From: Pycnopodia helianthoides
Lineage: Eukaryota > Echinodermata > Asteroidea > Forcipulatida > Asteriidae
Assembly: GCA_032158295.1 (NCBI GenBank)
Contig: CM063255.1
Location: 3,749,501 to 3,813,500, forward strand
Reading direction: 5' to 3'
DNA: 64,000 bases
The position numbers and the translations under genes are program-made. The notes below the pieces were generated by a model, which ran no database searches, had not been told where the DNA came from, and saw only the letters and a program-made list of their open reading frames with translations. Below, in pieces: positions 1 to 10,633 of this stretch. The number at the start of each line of letters is the position of its first letter. Positions within the stretch are counted from its first letter, which is position 1.

Positions 1-85
1 AACGTGCCTCCGACGTTCCTTAGGTAACGTCCTCTTTGTGAGCAGTTGGTTGCAGCGATTGGACTACTGCCGTATGGCTGACATC

Positions 86-310
86 TCACCAGTCGGCCAC
101 TTTATCCTCGAGACGAAAGTCCTGGCAAGATCGCCAGAATGTAACCAGGGTCTCGAGGTGATCTGTGGCAAATGATAATTTGAAGGCAATAGTTGAGTCA
201 ATTTCTTTCTTCTCTGTTAAAACAATGCATTTAGTAAGAACAAAGTACATTAATACACAATGTGAAACTGTTACTTCTACTTCTAAGTCTTTGAAATGAA
301 ATAAAACCAA
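86..310 (-). pseudogene. Coding-like fragment, unidentified
   Basis: A 74-codon open frame on the minus strand ends in residues such as LETLVTFWRSCQDF and LEDKVADW, then a TGA. After that stop the same frame stays open for about 20 codons before another stop, so this looks like the decayed end of a longer coding sequence. I do not recognise the family; a retroelement polyprotein is possible. Part of it (163-253) is repeated at 942-1031. The similarity stops at a CAG that is followed by GTATGT in the second copy, like an exon end. Confidence 0.3.
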
Positions 311-941
311 TATTATTTACATAAATTGATTGTTCTGCTTTCCAGAGAGCTCTCGCATCTGTCCGCAATTTAAACATTCTTTTATAATCATATTCATAAA
401 TGAAAACTACGCATGCATGGCTAGGAATACTTCAACTTATCAGCAGATAGCAACATTTCACTAGTATTCAACTTTAACTAAAAATTTAATCAACTTGGAA
501 AATCAGTATTAAAAAACTACTGATAGCAAAAGAGAAACGTAACTTTTAACTATTTTGGCCTATTTACTACATGTAACTCATAATAAAATATTGAAATACA
601 AATGTATTCTCTTCTTCTAGCATTACTAAACAAATTACTACCCTTGGCCATGAACCTGAGAGGAATTTCCTCCTTAGGACCCATGTATCCCACAAGTGGT
701 AGATTTTACCTCTGTGATAACATTTTGCAAATTCCCAAACCTGCAGTTATACATGTATGTGGGTCAATCTTGTACACACATAATATGTACACAGTTATGC
801 AACTTTGCAAAAAGAGAAAGTTCCTTTTTTTCAATATTTCCCCATCTTAAACATCCTTAGTCTAGAAACACAATTTCAGACTTCTAAATAATCTATAATA
901 CTAAAGTACAATAGTAATATAATCACAAAACGTAAACATAC
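254..941. other. AT-rich spacer, no gene seen
   Basis: This is low-GC sequence between the two related segments. An 82-codon frame at 602-850 has no recognisable motif and ordinary AT-rich composition, so I do not call it. No RNA gene or repeat family is visible. Confidence 0.5.
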
Positions 942-1031
942 CTGTGGCAAATGATGATTTGAAGTCAATAGTTGAGTCAATTTCTTTCTTTTCTCTTAAA
1001 ACAATGCATGTGACATTGAACAAGTACATTG
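942..1031 (-). repeat. Second copy of the 163-253 sequence
   Basis: About 90 bases match 163-253 with scattered substitutions and small indels, in the same orientation, 779 bases apart. Read on the minus strand, the shared part could encode KKEIDSTI followed by a Phe-Ala-Thr stretch. It ends at CCACAG, followed here by GTATGT, a good splice-donor match. In the other copy the sequence continues directly into more open frame. Confidence 0.5.
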
Positions 1032-1476
1032 ACCCAAGACAGCGTCCTCAATCTGTGGGCCACAGGGATAAAACGTTTTGTTTGGGGTTGTAATGCAAAT
1101 GAGCGTGTAGTTGGTGTTGGTTTCCAGACTCTTGAGGGCGCTAGCGTAGTTAGCAGTCGCACAGCACATGACGACGCATCAGAACTAGTTTGGATCTCGG
1201 CAGGGACGGACGTGTCGTGCTGACAGAGCTCAGGTACGTAGGAGGTTTCAGTGTGCGCTACCGCATTTTGGGCGCGGGCCACTGTTTAACTACTTGAGTG
1301 GGAGGGACCGCGGTGTGATATCGAGGAGGAAACTTGAGATTAGTTTCATGGAACTAGGAATTAGTTCTGGTCCGTGTAGGGGAACGGGTATAACTTACCT
1401 TACTACACAAAGAGGGCACTCGTAGCTTGGAGGCTACAAGGGAGGATCCAAACAAGGAGGCGCATTAACAGACGGC

Positions 1477-1843
1477 TGGGAACTAGGGTCAGCTAGCGCT
1501 AGTTGATTTAGAGGCTATTACAGATCACTCAGTTAATTATAATTATTGGAGAGTACTGCAGTAATCAGTGATTACTTGGAGGTTCCAACGGAGGCGGTTG
1601 AGGAATAAATAAAGGAGGTTTCACTATTTATACTTGTCACATGTATTATTGTCATGTCCGTGGTCTGTTCAGTCTGTCCCGCGGAGGTTTACTGGGGTAC
1701 AGTGATAAGCCCTGTGCATTAGGCGGTACATTTCCGCCCAACGGGCCTACACCACCGGTCTTGGGTTTCCTGAGGGAGTACCACACTCACTGGGTGACCA
1801 ACGGGGTTTAAATTAGTCCGGGGTATTTGGTAAATCCGTCACA
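1477..1843 (+). repeat. 5' LTR of Ty3-like element (shared part)
   Basis: Direct repeat of 5848-6215 with only scattered differences, starting TGGGAACTAGG and ending in ACA. An AATAAATAAA motif near 1606-1612 could serve as the polyadenylation signal. The left limit is the end of visible similarity and need not be the true LTR start. A TGT at 1089 preceded by GGGT, which matches GGGT after the 3' LTR, is one alternative. Confidence 0.8.
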
Positions 1844-1845
1844 AA

Positions 1846-1862
1846 TGGTGTCAGAAGTGGGA
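1846..1862 (+). other. Primer-binding site, tRNA-Leu type
   Basis: The 17-base sequence TGGTGTCAGAAGTGGGA lies two bases after the 5' LTR. It is the complement of an animal tRNA-Leu 3' end (CCCACTTCTGACA plus CCA). This is the expected place for priming of minus-strand synthesis. Confidence 0.8.
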
Positions 1863-2008
1863 TAAATGCACTCGACTTCACACTGGACCTACACCTTGTC
1901 GTAAAGGGACAACTTTGACTTAATTATAGATAAGGAGAACACCAAGGAGGTAACGGGAGCCTCAAGTGGTGGTGTACTGACTACGAGGAAGAGGTACATT
2001 TCCTGCGG

Positions 2009-3177
2009 ATGGAGATGCAGGGAAAGGAAGAGGAATTTAATCATTCATTACAGCAGAACAAAGAGCTTGAGCTTGGGCTCAAAGTCTTTGAACAGGAGCT
2101 GGAGATCGAGAGGCTACAAGAGAAGATAGCCAAAATGGATACAGTAGGACTATCGGAGAGGCTACTCCCCGATGATGGAAAACACAACAACACGAAAGGA
2201 GACTCGACCAAAAGTAAAATGAACACAGATTCTGTAAGTATGGAACCTTTGGACTTATCACTTGGAATGCCACTAGAGAGCACTCTTGGATGCTCTTTGA
2301 CGCCTCCTGTAGGAATAATGAAAAAGAACGGGACATGGACGCCTCAGGCGAAATCAACTGTGTTGGTAGAGGATACTAAAGCTCTGACAAAGGAGCCTGC
2401 TGCGTCACCAAAGGAGGAGACCCAAAAGGAAACGGAAACAGCGGTTGACAAATTACCGAGATGGTTTGGATGGCCCCGGACCGATTTAAAGGCAAGGAAC
2501 CATGTAAAGATTACATGGAACACGGAACGAGCCTCCAAGGTCCAGCCCTAAAGGTACTTCTTAAGCGCATGGAGGGTGGTAAACGGCAGACTTATAAGGA
2601 ACTGCTTAGTCTATTGGATGTGAGGTTTGGACCTGGACAAAAGGCGGAGAACTTCTTAATAGAGTTGAGAAGCAGACGGCAAGGTCCAAAGGAAACCATA
2701 CAGGAACTAGGCCAGGCTATCAGTGAATTGACAGCGATGGCATACCCCGAATTCATGGAAACGGGCAAAGACCGCCTCGCACGAGGCCACTTTGCTGACG
2801 CGATAGCAAGCCAGACAATTCGAGAGGATATCTTTAGAGCCAATCCATCGACTTTGGAAGAGGCAATCAGGGCAGCCTTGTCAACAGAAAATTTCGAAAA
2901 GATGGAAGCTTGGAGGTTAGGTGTTGACGAGTTCCAAAGGAAAAAGTGCAGGATGCACGATTTGGACGAACAGGTCCGAGATACGGAGAAAGCCCTAGCT
3001 GATGTACAACAATCCTCCAAGCCAATTTCACAACACGAGGCTACACCACCACAGAGGAAACACAACACAAGAATTTACCATCCGAGGCGAAAGCGCCAGG
3101 CAGCAGCAGAGGACATATGTTTTAGCTGTAAAGACGCGGGCATTTTGCATGGGAGTGCCTGACCAAAAGAAGCAAAG
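2009..3177 (+). pseudogene. gag remnant of Ty3-like element
   Basis: The first part (2009 to about 2470) encodes an acidic, coiled-coil-prone N-terminus rich in Glu and Lys. A frameshift near 2470 moves to the frame at 2461-3162, which holds the capsid-like retrotransposon gag segment (RFGPGQKAENF, ELGQAISELT, AYPEF). The linker before GPALKVL is shorter than in related gag proteins, which suggests a small deletion. Near 3120-3165 there is a CCHC zinc knuckle start (CFSCKDAG); a one-base frame change disrupts it before the His and last Cys. Frame breaks are consistent with neutral decay or with base-level assembly errors. Confidence 0.8.
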
Positions 3178-4153
3178 GACAACAGGGAAACGATTCCCAG
3201 CCCATCCCGGGACCCGAGGAGGGGCTGGTTGCTTTGAAGGGTCAGCAGGAGATAACAAAAAGGGACTAAACCCACCGTTGTCAGAAACTGCAAGGAAGGT
3301 GTTGGCACCTCTTGTGTCAGCAAAGGCTGGATTATTTGTTGAAGGAGAGGTTCGGTCATTAAAAATCCGGATGCTGGTCGATACCGGGACTACAGACACA
3401 ATCATATCAACTGAGGTTTACCACATGAAAGCACCTGAGAGGAGACCAAAACTGGAGGACTAGAGTGTGAGGATACTTCAAGCGGACGGGAAACCTCTGG
3501 AAACCCTAGGCGTAGCACAGACTGAAGTGAAAGTAGGCAGGACAACTTATCCCGTTCGTGTGGTGTTTGCCAAAGTGAGTGTTCAGGGAATACTTGGGAT
3601 GGACTTTCTGCTTCCAGCATTGGACTTTAAGAGGCGTGAAATTGTCCTCAATGGGGGACACCTGAAGTGTACCAGCCGGTTTGGGGTCTCGTTGTGCACG
3701 AGGATTGTTGTAGCGCAGACCACAATCATACCGCCCGGCCATGAGACTATCGTGCAAGGAAAAACAGCCATACCAATGGAGGCTTGCAGAGCGGGCATTG
3801 TAGAGCCAGTACGGGGTGGTGGAGACCCGGAGAGGAAAGGACTAATCTTGGCAAGGACCCTGGTCAACACTGAAGAGGATACAGTCGCCTTACGGGTACT
3901 CGACCCTGGGAGGCAAAAGTGTGCCCTGCGATGTGGATTGACAGTGGGACACTTAACACCTGTAGACGATGAGGATATCGGCGAGACACACCACGCTTCA
4001 GGAGTCGCTGGAAAAGAAGTTCCACTTCCGGCTCACGTCCAGAATTTGTTCATGCATGCAACGGAGGGCTTGGAGCTTGGAACCGTGTCATCATGCCACC
4101 GTTGCTCAGCTTCTGATCGATTACGCCGATGTATTTTCCAAGGGAGATTATGA
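3178..4153 (+). pseudogene. Retrotransposon aspartic protease region
   Basis: The frame shows the active-site triad as VDTGTTDTIIS at about 3379-3411 and the second protease motif ILGMDFL at about 3589-3609. Both lie in one frame, interrupted by a single TAG at 3461-3463 between the two motifs. Sequence from 3700 to 4153 is the usual spacer before RT and ends near a DYADVFSKGD-like motif in another frame. The family cleaves the Gag-Pol polyprotein. With the stop this copy is inactive as written. Confidence 0.75.
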
Positions 4154-4497
4154 CATTGGGAAAACGGCCTGGTGAAACACAGTATTGATACCAGCGGTGC
4201 TCATCCAATTAGGGAGAGGCCAAGACGTCAGCCAGTTTGAAATTAACAAGCAAGTGAGTGATTTACTTGCAAGAGGCATCATTCAGCCGTCGGACAGCCC
4301 CTGGGCATCGAATGTGGTTTTAGTACGGAAGAAGGATGGAACTCAACGCTTCTGCGTGGATTACAGGAGGCTGAATGCAGAGACCGTGAAAGACGCCAAC
4401 CTGGTCCCTAGGATCGATGACACTTTGGATGCACTTGCCAGTGCCAGGTGGTTTTCTACATTGGACTTAGCCTCTGGTTACTGGCAAGTAGAACTAG
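4083..4497 (+). pseudogene. Reverse transcriptase N-terminal fragment
   Basis: Sequence before and after an in-frame stop at 4173-4175 shows the fingers and early palm of a Ty3-type reverse transcriptase: LARGIIQPSDSPWASNVVLV, KKDGTQRFCVDYRRLN and FSTLDLASGYWQVE. The catalytic YxDD box, thumb, connection and RNase H are absent, because the sequence jumps at about 4497-4503 into the integrase C-terminus. The large deletion explains the short pol region. Confidence 0.85.
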
Positions 4498-5024
4498 AGG
4501 CGAGTTACAAGGAGGGAAACTTTGTCTGGTTGTACGATCCCTCTAAGAAGAAGGGGTGTCACCCAAATTGGTGTGCCGATGGAGAGGCCCTTTCCTAATA
4601 ATCAAGAGACTTTCAGATGTGACGTTTAGGATTCAAGCGAAACGAAAGGGACGAATGCGAGTGGTGCATCCAGACAGGCTAAAGGAGTATCAGGGAGAGC
4701 CATTGGAGTCGCCACAGCCGGCACCTATACCTGATGAGAGGCACAACCCAGGCTAACCAGCTCAGTCTGAACCAGAGATACCACCTGTCAGTGTTGTCGA
4801 GCATGACCTAAACATGTCGAATGACAGTGTAAGAGGTTCCTTACCAGAGGAGAGTGGGGATGAGCCGGATGAAGGACTGCTCCAGCTGCCACTACCGGAT
4901 GAGGACACAGGAGCACTTGGGCTAGACGAAGATTGTGGTCAGGGGACCCGACAGCACATGAACCTAATAGGAGGAACCCGCCAAGGCAAAGGCGACTGCC
5001 CCCTCGTTACAGATAAACCTCCTC
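4498..5024 (+). pseudogene. Integrase C-terminal domain and pol tail
   Basis: After the deletion junction the frame reads LYDPSKKKG, followed after a frameshift at about 4555 by RWRGPFLIIKRLSDVTFRI and a VVHPDRLKEYQG segment. This is the GPY/F-type C-terminal module of Ty3 integrases. A proline-rich and acidic tail follows; in the +1 frame it ends at 5022-5024 (TAA) after a basic RRLPPRYR stretch typical of the end of such polyproteins. The zinc-binding and catalytic DDE parts are missing. Confidence 0.8.
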
Positions 5025-5120
5025 AGGGATACTACGTGAATTGTCTGTGTGTCCTCAATATGGAAATCAATAATTTCTTGATGGATTAATTGGATGTTTT
5101 TTTCTTTTTGTTTCATTCTG

Positions 5121-5838
5121 ATGTTCAGATCAATCAAAATGGGAGGACCAGACCAAAAGCGAGAGTACAAATGTGATAAGTGTGACCGCACTTACGGACA
5201 ACGGACCAGCCTAGCTCGCCACTTCCGGACAGAGCACTTGGAGAAAGCTCTGTTTGCCTAGTGTCGCCAGTGCTCTTTCAGATCCAACCGGGACAACCTT
5301 AGGCGCCACTACGGTAAGGAACACCCTGAAAGTCTTGTGGATGTGGGCCAGATAACGCTGGAAACAGAGGCAGAAAGGATGACGACGCCTAAGACGACGA
5401 TGCGATTGAAGGTTTCAAGCCGGATCTTGGGGACTGTGGTACCTGGAATGAGGCCGGGAAGTTGCTGGAGCGAGAGAGGAAGGATCGCTCACACTCATCA
5501 GAGAAGACGGGGAACCACCCGCAGGAGGCTCCGAACAGGGAGGTGTTAGACGCCGCCGTGCAGTGCCTGCTACCGTGTCCTCGACCAGCCAGGTGGGAGC
5601 TCCAATGGACCTCTCCTTTCCGGCTCCACGCCAGACGCCAGTAGTCATATCCGTGTCCCCGACCCCCATGTCTGTGTTTGAGGAGACAGGAGATGTGCCC
5701 AAACCTGTGGTTATTGGAGGCAATCCACTCGGAATGCTGAGGATGATGGTGCCTCAAGAGGAGGACAGCGAAGACGAGGCTAGAACATCCCCAGAAGTGG
5801 AGCCTGTGTCCTCACCAGAAGTGGAGCCTGTGTCCTAG
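5121..5838 (+). pseudogene. C2H2 zinc-finger frame in retrotransposon
   Basis: Between the end of pol and the 3' LTR an ATG at 5121 opens a frame with a C2H2 finger (CDKC, then His-x4-His in HFRTEH). A TAG at 5259-5261 follows, and in the same frame a second finger (CRQC, HYGKEH). The rest, through several frame changes, is Pro/Ser/Glu-rich with a short duplicated SPEVEPVS motif just before the LTR. The place corresponds to env or an accessory gene. It could bind DNA or RNA, or be a captured host finger. I do not know a named family for it. Confidence 0.6.
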
Positions 5839-5847
5839 GGTCCTAGC

Positions 5848-6215
5848 TGGGAACTAGGGTCAGCTAGCCCTAGTTGATTTAGAGGCTATTACAGATCACT
5901 CAGTTAATCATAATTATTAGAGGGTACTGCATTAATCAGTGATTTCTTGGAGGTTCCAACGGAGGCGGTTGAGGAATAAATAAAGGAGGTCACACTATTT
6001 ATACTTGTCACATGTATTATTGTCTTGTCCGTGGTCTGTTCAGTCTGTCCCCGCGGAGGTTTACTGAGGGTACAGTGATAAGCCCTGTGCATTAGGCGGT
6101 ACATTTCCGCCCAACGGGCCTATACCACCGGTCTTGGGTTTTCTGAGGGAGTACCACAATCACTGGGTGACCACCGAGGTTTAAATTAGTCCGGGTATTT
6201 GGTAAATCCTGCACA
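5848..6215 (+). repeat. 3' LTR of Ty3-like element
   Basis: Direct repeat of 1477-1843, starting TGGGAACTAGG and ending CACA. No clear polypurine tract precedes it (the bases before are TGTCCTAGGGTCCTAGC). The left part of this LTR may therefore be deleted, or the tract lies elsewhere. Confidence 0.8.
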
Positions 6216-6740
6216 GGGTCATTGTTTACATATACAAAACAATACATTGGACGGGTGGTAATACATGCCATCAATAATATGTTATGTACAAGCGTAAGTA
6301 ATCTGAACAACTACAAAACTTAGATAATTCACAACACTTCTTTAATCAGCCTTCTTCAATCTTTACATCACTGAGAGGTGATGTAATTTGTCAGCTTGCA
6401 CTTCCATGCAGCGAGCGCATGATGTTTATACATTGTTTTATTCACTATGCAATAATGTCTACATGTACGTGTGATAAAACTGATTGCGCGAGCGATGTTT
6501 ACATGTCATCACGTGACTTATTGTGGGTAAACGTCATCTCAGCGGATGGCAAAGACGCGCAAAGACTATGTTGTGACAGAGAGAGTACACCTACAGTCGG
6601 CTTTTACAACACAATTACTGAGCCCTTTTTATTGAAGTTGTATGTTGTGACGTCGATTTAAATCCCATAACTTTTTCATAAATTACACGGCAGTTAATGG
6701 TTGTATGGCTTCTGACTGACAAAATATGGAAACCGACAAC
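6216..6740. other. Non-coding, no feature seen
   Basis: Flank of the retrotransposon. The short frames here have no recognisable motifs. I see no repeat family or RNA gene. Confidence 0.4.
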
Positions 6741-6744
6741 AGGG

Positions 6745-7130
6745 CTAGATAGCTTAGTTGGTAGAGCGCCGGTACGGCAACGAGGCACCCAACCACAGAG
6801 CTGTGGCACATATCAAGAAAAACATAACCATTACAAAATGGTAGATCCCAACCCCGTGATACTCCATGATATCCTACATTGTACCATTACACACGTTTTA
6901 GAAGGGGTGTCAATCAACAGGGGTCGTCAATTTAGTCAGGAGGGGTGGTGGGAAAAAAATCCCATTGCAGATGCACAAAATCCTATCTCTGTGTGAGTGT
7001 TGTGTGAGTGAGCCACCGCTTGGTGACAAGGCATGGTTGTTGTGTCTGATCCTTGCTCTATGGTTCAATGGGCTTGTGGTGAATGAATGATAATAAAATA
7101 ATAATTTCACAGAAACTACAAACAAATTTG
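6745..7130 (+). repeat. tRNA-derived SINE-like remnant
   Basis: GATAGCTTAGTTGGTAGAGC at 6754-6773 is a good match to the D-arm/A-box of a tRNA, but no matching B-box closes a cloverleaf. The following 300 bases end with a short AT-rich simple tail (ATAATAAAATAATAA). This fits a degraded tRNA-derived SINE rather than a working tRNA gene. Confidence 0.4.
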
Positions 7131-7276
7131 GGCCTGTTCTTTATTTCTTTAGTTTTTTCTTTATTTTCAACTAATTATATGCAAATTAATTAAAAAATAA
7201 ACAAACAAACAAAACAAATAAACAAGTTATTCCTTGACATGTAAGCAACACAATTAGCTAAAGAAATCATTGAGAA

Positions 7277-7430
7277 AAGGCATAACAAACCCTCTTATCC
7301 TATCAAATGCGCCTGCCACCAATCTGTGGCAGGAAACGAGCCCTGTTAGGACCAAACAGGTTCCTTGTTGCAAGGCATAACAAACCCTCTTAACCTATCA
7401 AATGGTCGTTGCTGGTTCAAATCCCGCTCT
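7277..7430 (+). repeat. Short direct repeat with B-box
   Basis: About 30 bases (GGCATAACAAACCCTCTTA and following) occur at 7277 and again at 7374. Just after the second copy GGTTCAAATCCCGCTC resembles a tRNA B-box. The stretch looks like a rearranged SINE fragment. Confidence 0.4.
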
Positions 7431-8034
7431 ATTCAATTTGTCGTTGTTCAACCCCATACTATTTTAAATTTACCTTGTGGTTCATTACTTGACAAATTAC
7501 AAGTATTCTACTACAAATTAAAGGTTTATTTAAAGTTATGCACTACCGGCGTCGGACGACGTTGTAGCCACCCGGTCTTTTGCTTGTGATGTAAATCACT
7601 GTAGTAAAAGTACAAATGAACATTTAGCCTTGCGGAATTTCAAATAGCCAAAAGAACCACATATTTTGGAAAGCCTGTTTTCTTCCTTTTGGATGATTTC
7701 AGCTTCAAGATTGCGACAATCTTGTGTTGAAAAGTGTGTGGTCGCGATCGTTCGTGTGCTTGAGCACCATATCGTGAACAATGGGTTCTTTGCGGTAGAT
7801 TTTTCAAAACCTCCTTACTGGTTTATTCAACCACTCCGGTGAGATCTCTAGTATACAAACACTGGAATATCCTCACAGATTTCGAGAAAGAAAACCCTCC
7901 ATCGAATAAACAAATGCAAAATCATTATGTACTTCAGAGCAACGGCACTTTCCTATTTTTGACGCATTGCTGGTTGGTGTTTGACACCCACTATGGGTCA
8001 CGTGACTCGGAGAGCACAATCAGTCTATCTCCGC

Positions 8035-8165
8035 GTAAAAATGAATGCAAGGTCAAAGGTACATCTGGGAACATCCGGTCAGGCAGGTATCTGGCGTTAT
8101 TCACGAGCCTCGAAGTGTGCCGTCAGAAGTTCAGGCTAGGGATAAGCTATAGCCTGAACATCAGG
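8035..8165 (+). repeat. Dispersed repeat, copy near 15.8 kb
   Basis: The bases around GGTCAAAGGTACATCTGG, GGCGTTATTCACGAGCCTCG and GTCAGAAGTTCAGGCTAG recur with changes at 15803-15900. A 162-codon frame runs through it but shows no protein family and is not called. Confidence 0.5.
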
Positions 8166-8654
8166 CTAGTAAATAAGGTCACCTGTATTTTTACTATTAG
8201 GGATCGACTAAAATTATCAACAATGAAAAATCAGCCCTTAAAGTTTGCGATCCCCCCCCCCCAGTCAGAAAATCATGGGTCCTCTCCTGCCTGCAATGTA
8301 AAAATGGAAATACAAAAACTTAATTAAATATAATTGATTTTGCGCGGCAAGTTATTTTTTCCCCCGTTTTTAAATTTATCATATGTATCATTCTTCTCAT
8401 TTAGCAAAATCGATGGTAGTGTGTGACATTCAATAATGGATATCTGCAGCGGGCTCCACAACATTACTTATGCGCTGAATATTTATAACAATATGCCACG
8501 TATACTCTCTGGTTGTTGTTGTTTTTTTTCTTAGGGTTTTATATTTATTATATTTATCGCAAAACCAAATTGAGACCACAAACTGGATGTAAACTAATAA
8601 TAATGAGAGACTTTTGGGTACAACCATGGTGGTTTTAGATAGCACTCTTTGGAA

Positions 8655-8770
8655 AGAAGTGGTGGCTCTGAGAAGAACCGGTGTGTTCTCCCCGTTTCGA
8701 GCAGGATAGTCTGCTCGTCTTCGCTACGTTTCGAAGAGGATACTCTGCTCGTCTTCAGGAGATGAATGAA
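8655..8770 (-). repeat. Repeat with hammerhead-like cores
   Basis: On the minus strand CTGAAGA (8752-8758) is followed by a stem-loop and AAAC (8728-8731). Directly after comes a second unit, CGAAGA plus a perfect 7-bp stem CGAGCAG/CTGCTCG (8711-8717 and 8698-8704) and AAAC. This order resembles the core of hammerhead ribozymes found in Penelope-like retroelements. The expected G before AAA is taken into the stem, so activity is doubtful. Confidence 0.4.
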
Positions 8771-9366
8771 CAGAGCCACAACTTCATTTAAACCCTACAT
8801 GATGACATCGTACTGTGATCAACAGTCCGTTTTGAATTAAATAATCAGTACTCCACCATTTTTATTTATTTATTTTTTAATCTAAAAACATTCCAACTTC
8901 CCCCTCTACACCTAGGCCAATAGCATGGTAAATGTATCGTTACTATCCGGGTCTTTTTCACACAAACAAATTCATCAATGACCAGCTCTCCCGGAATTCC
9001 CTAAGGAATCGTACAGCAATAATTCCTATTTGGCTAATGGCCACTGCAAGGTTAATTGAACCATGTGGTATAAAATCTGCACAGAGACAATGTGAGCTCA
9101 TCTAAAAAATAATTCGTGCTTTAATTTTTTTTTTTTTAGTCAAAAGGGTCTAAAATTAAAGGTTTTTGGTCAATTTGAAAGTGATTGGGTTCTCCACAAA
9201 AAATGAATTACACTCTAATACAAACGGACAGTAGATTACAGTCCGATGGTGTAAGCGTGTGGATTTTGTTTTGATGGTGTCACGCAATACTGAACAATAC
9301 GAAGCTTCAAATGTCATTCACAACTGGCTTCTTGATGAGTATCAGTAAATTAAATGCTTTGAAGCT

Positions 9367-9497
9367 GAACAAAGAAAAATAGACTAGACCGGGACTTGAA
9401 TCTTCCACCTCCGGATTAATTTGCCGGTGCTCAACCAAGTAAGCAAACTAGAGCCCTATGTTGGCCCCGTCCCGCTATTGTGTCACTATCTTTGTTC
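9367..9497. mobile_element. Small element with GAACAAAGA inverted ends
   Basis: GAACAAAGA at 9367 and TCTTTGTTC ending 9497 form inverted ends. Inside, the minus strand carries a tRNA-like segment with an A-box-like TTACTTGGTTGAGC and a B-box-like GATTCAAGTCCCGG. A relative at 43727-43811 shares the ends but not the full tRNA-like centre. Confidence 0.45.
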
Positions 9498-9929
9498 GGG
9501 AGTGCCAGTCAGAAGCCATTAACCTAACATGAACACATCTTAGAATGTTGCAAGACGGTTTGTTTGTATTTACACTATTTATTTAAATGTACATTTTTTT
9601 TCATAGAAACTAAGCGCCATCTATTCAGCGGCTACGGCTACGGTACGGCTAGTGGCCTCAGGCCTGCAGCGAGAGCCACAGCCAAATCTATCAAATTTAG
9701 ACACGGCACAGTATTACACCGAAAGTTGAAATAGTCTGATCCCATTCTATTAAAAGTCAGACTTGTTTATAGACCCCTTGCATATGACGTCACAAGCCCA
9801 AAACAGCACCCTCACTGAGGTCAATGAAGACTATCATTGGCTGAGAGTTGTGCACGTCAAGTACACCCCTGCGCGTTTCCATTGTTTGGTCTCATCAGTG
9901 ATGGAGGCCACGAGCAGGGGGTCTATTGT

Positions 9930-10375
9930 TGATACAATACAATATAAGACAATACAATGCAATACAATACAATTCAAAAATGGCATTATATAGCGCTCAT
10001 ACAAAAGCTGTATATCACTTAACAAGTGCTTAACAAACAGAAAAACAGAATAACAAAAAATTGTGGAAACAAATTAGGAGTCAACTAAATGGGTCTTAAA
10101 AGCTTTCTTGGAGGCTGCCAGGGATGAATGATAAGGTAACTTATTCCACATAGTTTGCCCAGCAGCATAGAAACCACAGTCACCAGATACTGTACGAGTG
10201 TGTGGGTTGATATAAAAGTATGTTATCTTGAGCAGATCTTGATGAGGTCTTTTGAGGTACAGTGGTACATGGCTTATGTCTTAGATACATTAGAAGACCA
10301 ATGTGAGCAGTTTGAACTTGATACGCTTTGAAATACAGAGCCAGTGAAGTTGATATGATGCACACATAGTCATCT
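9930..10375 (-). mobile_element. L2/CR1-like LINE 3' fragment
   Basis: Minus-strand translation of about 10085-10190 reads YAAGQTMWNKLPYHSSLAAS then KKAFKTHL. This is the conserved end of the ORF2 protein in L2/CR1/Rex-type non-LTR retrotransposons. A short 3' region and a degenerate ATACA/ATTGT-type simple tail (9936-9975) follow. Only the extreme 3' end is present, the usual result of incomplete reverse transcription. Confidence 0.65.
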
Positions 10376-10566
10376 GGGCCCAATTTCATAAAGCCTGTAA
10401 GCACAAAACTTGCTAAGCACAGAAAATCTTGCTTAGCAATAATAGGTTACCAGCTAAAATACCATACAGTCACCATTGCTGCGACTGGTTTCCCACCCAT
10501 TTCTTGCTGAGCAAAGACATTTGCCAAGCAGAACTCTCTGCTTAACATCTTTATGAAACTGGGCCC
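10376..10566. mobile_element. GGGCCCAATTTCATA inverted-repeat element
   Basis: Starts GGGCCCAATTTCATAAAG and ends CTTTATGAAACTGGGCCC. The inside holds TTGCTAAGCA-like motifs shared with copies at 34124-34399, 42906-43153 and 61565-61796. It has no coding capacity and is a non-autonomous DNA element. Confidence 0.7.
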
Positions 10567-10633
10567 AGTGAACACGACCATTCTGTGTAACCCAGGCAAA
10601 CATCACGAGCTGCTTTAGCACAAAAAGTAGACC

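Larger units (their letters stand above)
1477..6215 (+). mobile_element. Decayed Ty3-like LTR retrotransposon
   Basis: Two direct terminal repeats of about 368 bp flank gag, protease, reverse transcriptase and integrase remnants in the Ty3 (Metaviridae-type) order PR-RT-IN. A primer-binding site complementary to the 3' end of a tRNA-Leu follows the 5' repeat. The internal region has several frameshifts, in-frame stops and one large deletion removing most of RT, all of RNase H and the integrase core. The element therefore cannot move by itself. A C2H2 zinc-finger frame occupies the position where some relatives carry env. The true 5' repeat may start further left, since no convincing duplication flanks 1477. 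Confidence 0.9.

Noticed and set aside
5389..5757. 122-codon minus-strand frame
   Set aside because: Antisense to the zinc-finger region of the retrotransposon; no motif in that direction.
7839..8327. 162-codon frame
   Set aside because: It crosses a dispersed repeat shared with 15.8 kb and a poly-C run, with no recognisable domain.
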